A stretch of DNA of 64,000 bases from Akkermansia sp. (GTDB lineage Bacteria; Verrucomicrobiota; Verrucomicrobiia; Verrucomicrobiales; Akkermansiaceae): positions 1 to 64,000 of the forward strand of contig JAFQGD010000025.1 in NCBI GenBank assembly GCA_017398355.1, in the 5' to 3' direction. Shown here in pieces: positions 61,474 to 64,000 of the stretch (position 1 is the stretch's first letter; the number at the start of each line of letters is the position of its first letter). The position numbers and the translations under genes were made by a program. The notes under the pieces were generated by a model. The model saw only the letters and a list, made by a program, of their open reading frames with translations, ran no database searches and was not told the origin of the DNA.

Positions 61474-62328
61474 TCAGTGGACCTCCTGTGAGCTGCGAGG
61501 TATAGAGGTACCGCGGATGCCACTACTACTGCGGCTGCCGAGTCTGTGCTTGGCGGATGTGGAGCGGCGATGCAGTTTGTTGCCCGGCAGGTACTTTGAA
61601 AGATAGGGCAGGAGCTTATCCATGACTAGGATGTTGCCATCTGAGGTGATGTGGACGTGATCGCGGGTGCGAATATCCACCACCTTGCCGTTTTGGAGTC
61701 TAGCGCGTTGCATGTATCTGCCGTTGGCATCTGCCAAGATGGGGCGGGTATTGAGGAATTGGGCTCCGTTGTTTCTACAGGTCCAATCCATGATACGGAT
61801 GATGCCTTGGAGTTGCTTATCAAGCGGTTGCTCGTCCATGATGGGGGGGCCCATCAAGATGAGGCGGGCATTGTGCTTGCGCACGATGCTCACGATCTCC
61901 ATAAGCTTGCCGTAGTATGCTTTTTGCCAATCAATGGAAAGGGGCTCTCCCAAGCCTTTCATACCGTGTATGTTTTGCGGGTCATTGGTGCCCACCCACA
62001 TGACAACGATTTGCGGCTTGTGTGCAACCATGTTCTTTTCCAATACTTGGGGCCAGTTGTAGAAGTCCGGGCGGCTAAGCCCTGTGGATTTTTTGCCGAT
62101 GGGAATCAGCGTGAGATTGGCATAACCATCCAATGCTTTCTTCATTTGGGGCCCCAAACCTTCCATGAGTGAATCCCCCGTGAGGAGTATTCGTGTGGGG
62201 TGCTGCACGGTGCCCTCGCCCTCTCTCACTAGGTTGCGTGCAATGGGTGCTGCCACCGGTGCTGATTCTGCCACGGCGGAGGAACAAAGGAGCATGAGCC
62301 CCAGCATGGATGCTTGAAGGATTTTCAT
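61474..62328 (-). CDS. Exported SGNH hydrolase (GDSL type), first copy
   Basis: 284 residues from ATG 62328 (signal peptide about 1-20, ending AVAES). GDSL at 51-54 carries the nucleophile Ser, then WVGTND and a C-terminal D-H-V-H-I-T with the catalytic Asp/His (about 233-236). The fold matches DUF459-like enzymes that work with MBOAT acyltransferases on polysaccharides. The 30-residue C-terminal tail is Arg/Ser-rich. It starts within the stop of the second SGNH gene (four-base overlap). Confidence 0.87.
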   Translation of the reverse strand: MKILQASMLGLMLLCSSAVAESAPVAAPIARNLVREGEGTVQHPTRILLTGDSLMEGLGPQMKKALDGYANLTLIPIGKKSTGLSRPDFYNWPQVLEKNMVAHKPQIVVMWVGTNDPQNIHGMKGLGEPLSIDWQKAYYGKLMEIVSIVRKHNARLILMGPPIMDEQPLDKQLQGIIRIMDWTCRNNGAQFLNTRPILADANGRYMQRARLQNGKVVDIRTRDHVHITSDGNILVMDKLLPYLSKYLPGNKLHRRSTSAKHRLGSRSSSGIRGTSIPRSSQEVH

Positions 62329-63800
62329 CTTTTCTTCCTTTTCTTTTTGGTGGAGGGAACGTATTTGACGGTGACGGCCAGCGGTGCGGGGCCGGCTTTT
62401 TTCACCTCCTCTTCGGTGAGACACTGTTCAGGGTGGTTTGCGCTGAATTCTACCAAATGTTTTTCTAACACAGGCATTAACTGGTCGATGACGACGCGGT
62501 TGCCTTCCGGTGTCAGGTGTGTTTTGTCTGCCCGGCGTAAGCGCACGATTTTGCCGTCCTTTTCCTTACGGAAGGCCAAGAAGTCACCATTTTCATCGGA
62601 CAGGGTGAGCTTGGTGTCGATAAAGGGGATGCCTGTGCGTGTGCAGTATTCTTCCTGCGCCTTGCTGGTTTCTGCCAGCAAGCGGCTGTAGCGCCCGCCA
62701 ATGGCCGGTAAACCAACCCAGATGACCTTTGCGCCGTTATTTTGAGCAAGGTCAACAATTTCCTGCATTTTCATGGCGTAGGTGTCTCTCCATACTTGCC
62801 CGCCGGTGGGGGTAAAAGAGCCGTTGTGCTTGATGGGTTGGCCATCATTTGCGCCGATAAAGACCACAAGGATATCAGGCTTATGCTCCTCAATCGCGTC
62901 GCGCATGTGGCCGGGCCAATCAAAGAAATCCGGGCGGCAGAGGCCGGTGGAGTATTTGGCAGAAAGGATGAAACGCAGTCCCTTGCGATGGCGCATGAGG
63001 CGATGTGTGCGCGGTCCCAAATCTTCCATCAGGGAATCGCCCATCATCATAATTTTACAGCGTACAGGGGGAGCCTGTTTCACAACAGAAGTATCTACTT
63101 CTTCCTTTGCCGGTTCTGCGGGTGCGGGGGTGTCTTCTACCACCAATTGCGGTTGGCTGGGTTGCTCCGGCGCGGGGGGTGGTTCGCTCACATCTTCCAC
63201 CAAGGGGGACGGGGGCGGTGTGGGTTGCTCTATGTCACCTTCTGTTCCCGGGGCGCTGGGGGTGTGTTCTGCTGTGGCTGGCGGGGGAGGCCAAGGCAGC
63301 GGCTCCGCCTTATCTGTTGTAAGGGGAGAATCATCGAATAAAGGCAGAGTGGAGGGTTCAGCCTCGTTGTATCCGACTGCCGGGAGCGGGTCTGTTTCAT
63401 CATCCGACTCTTCCATTATGTCGGCAACGGGTAGGGGCTGTGCCGGAGGGGGGGGCGGCTGGGGTGTTGGTGGCGGTGGCTCCGGTGACGGTTCCTGTTC
63501 AGGCTTCGGTGCCGGTTCTTCGGCTATTTCCGGCTCTACCTCATCTGCATATTCTTCGGGTGCTTCACCACTACCCAAGGCAATCCATTTATCGAGCCAG
63601 TCGCGCTGTGCCTGATTATATTCCGTAAGCCCGGCATATTCCGCAACCACAGTTAACCAGTCGGCTGCTTTGATGGCGTAGGGAGTCCCTTCATCTTTCA
63701 GTTTGCCGGCATAGGTATCCGCATTTTGCAGCACATAGATGCCACCTACCACGAGGGTAGCGAGGCATATTTTGAAGGCTTGCGGCAGTTGCGGTTTCAT
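62325..63800 (-). CDS. Membrane-anchored SGNH hydrolase (DUF459-like) with Pro-rich linker
   Basis: 491 residues. One N-terminal membrane helix (about 10-27), a roughly 150-residue linker very rich in Pro and Glu (about 80-240), then an SGNH domain with GDSLMEDLG (about 250-258), GANDG and DKTHLTPEG (catalytic Asp/His about 428-431). It shares its key motifs (GDSLMExLG, STGLxRPDFxxWP) with the copy downstream, so the two are paralogues. It follows a partial MBOAT gene by 12 bases. It probably transfers or removes acyl groups on a periplasmic glycan. Confidence 0.87.
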   Translation of the reverse strand: MKPQLPQAFKICLATLVVGGIYVLQNADTYAGKLKDEGTPYAIKAADWLTVVAEYAGLTEYNQAQRDWLDKWIALGSGEAPEEYADEVEPEIAEEPAPKPEQEPSPEPPPPTPQPPPPPAQPLPVADIMEESDDETDPLPAVGYNEAEPSTLPLFDDSPLTTDKAEPLPWPPPPATAEHTPSAPGTEGDIEQPTPPPSPLVEDVSEPPPAPEQPSQPQLVVEDTPAPAEPAKEEVDTSVVKQAPPVRCKIMMMGDSLMEDLGPRTHRLMRHRKGLRFILSAKYSTGLCRPDFFDWPGHMRDAIEEHKPDILVVFIGANDGQPIKHNGSFTPTGGQVWRDTYAMKMQEIVDLAQNNGAKVIWVGLPAIGGRYSRLLAETSKAQEEYCTRTGIPFIDTKLTLSDENGDFLAFRKEKDGKIVRLRRADKTHLTPEGNRVVIDQLMPVLEKHLVEFSANHPEQCLTEEEVKKAGPAPLAVTVKYVPSTKKKRKKR

Positions 63801-63812
63801 GTCAGGCTTTTA

Positions 63813-64000
63813 TCAGAAGTTGAAGTAGATGAAAGGCAGGGTACCCTCCGGCCCCATGTTCATGATAAGCCCACACAGTAGGGCGATAACGGCGGCTTGT
63901 ATCACCCAAGGTAAGCGTGCTTGAACCCCGGTGAAATGGCGGTACAGCCAGGGTCCTATCCATTGGATGGCAAGACCGCAGATGATGGCAAGCAAGACCA
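63813..64000 (-). CDS. MBOAT family O-acyltransferase, C-terminal end (partial)
   Basis: The frame runs off the window edge. The visible C terminus has two hydrophobic helices and ends GTLPFIYFNF, like the other MBOAT protein in this window, which ends SGPQSGFVYFQF. Given the SGNH partners that follow, a second AlgI-type acyltransferase is likely. The catalytic His lies outside the window. Confidence 0.65.
   Translation of the reverse strand, partial: VLLAIICGLAIQWIGPWLYRHFTGVQARLPWVIQAAVIALLCGLIMNMGPEGTLPFIYFNF

Overview
The window reads as chromosomal DNA of a Gram-negative, mucin- or polysaccharide-associated bacterium, most likely a verrucomicrobion close to Akkermansia. This is inferred from gene content, not from a database match: a menaquinone enzyme (menA), a Pit-PhoU fusion, autotransporter and OmpA-type envelope proteins, MBOAT/SGNH acyl-transfer modules, an L-fucose mutarotase, a tRNA gene without an encoded CCA, and many start codons with no clear Shine-Dalgarno sequence.

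Layout. 1-133: 3' end of a group II intron (last codons of its reverse transcriptase plus domains V and VI). 145-19073: mostly housekeeping and envelope genes: uvrB, a class B PBP, argJ, a TonB-ExbB-ExbD operon, birA, a Pit-type phosphate transporter, a large exported protein, a CHASE2-like protein, an AmgK-like sugar kinase, aroC and a site-2 protease. 19148-20172: promoter, tRNA-Asn, terminator and a metallo-beta-lactamase-fold hydrolase. 20173-22947: a gap with two copies of one palindrome, an MBOAT/SGNH pair and a bidirectional terminator. 22958-31426: fabH, rpmE (type B bL31), an anchored alpha/beta-hydrolase-like protein, an OmpA-domain protein, a HAD phosphatase, then gmk-yicC-holB-pheA. 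31631-40786: an autotransporter, a 1501-residue DUF4011-type helicase, and pyrC-DUF3820-menA.

41075-53028 is the accessory part of most interest. It is an all-plus-strand run of ten genes: a pyruvyltransferase-like/Sel1 protein, three different dynamin-like GTPases, a tandem LRAT-fold protein in which only the second copy keeps its catalytic residues, a tail-anchored protein of unknown family, a small GTPase, a coiled-coil protein, a polytopic membrane protein and a small lipoprotein. Four GTPases, a predicted acyltransferase or thiol hydrolase and several membrane-attached partners suggest a membrane-remodelling or envelope/phage-defence system. I know of no described system with this composition. 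Its function is inference.

53070-64000: a DUF1232 protein, a zinc-ribbon protein, a possibly self-regulated DNA-binding protein, a Ser/Thr kinase with a consensus promoter facing a PAS-SpoIIE phosphatase, a transglutaminase-like protein, and a minus-strand operon running from an MBOAT gene (cut by the window edge) through two SGNH hydrolases to fucU, queD and a BioG-like esterase. The two MBOAT/SGNH loci and the sugar-kinase and autotransporter genes together suggest heavy investment in modifying envelope glycans.
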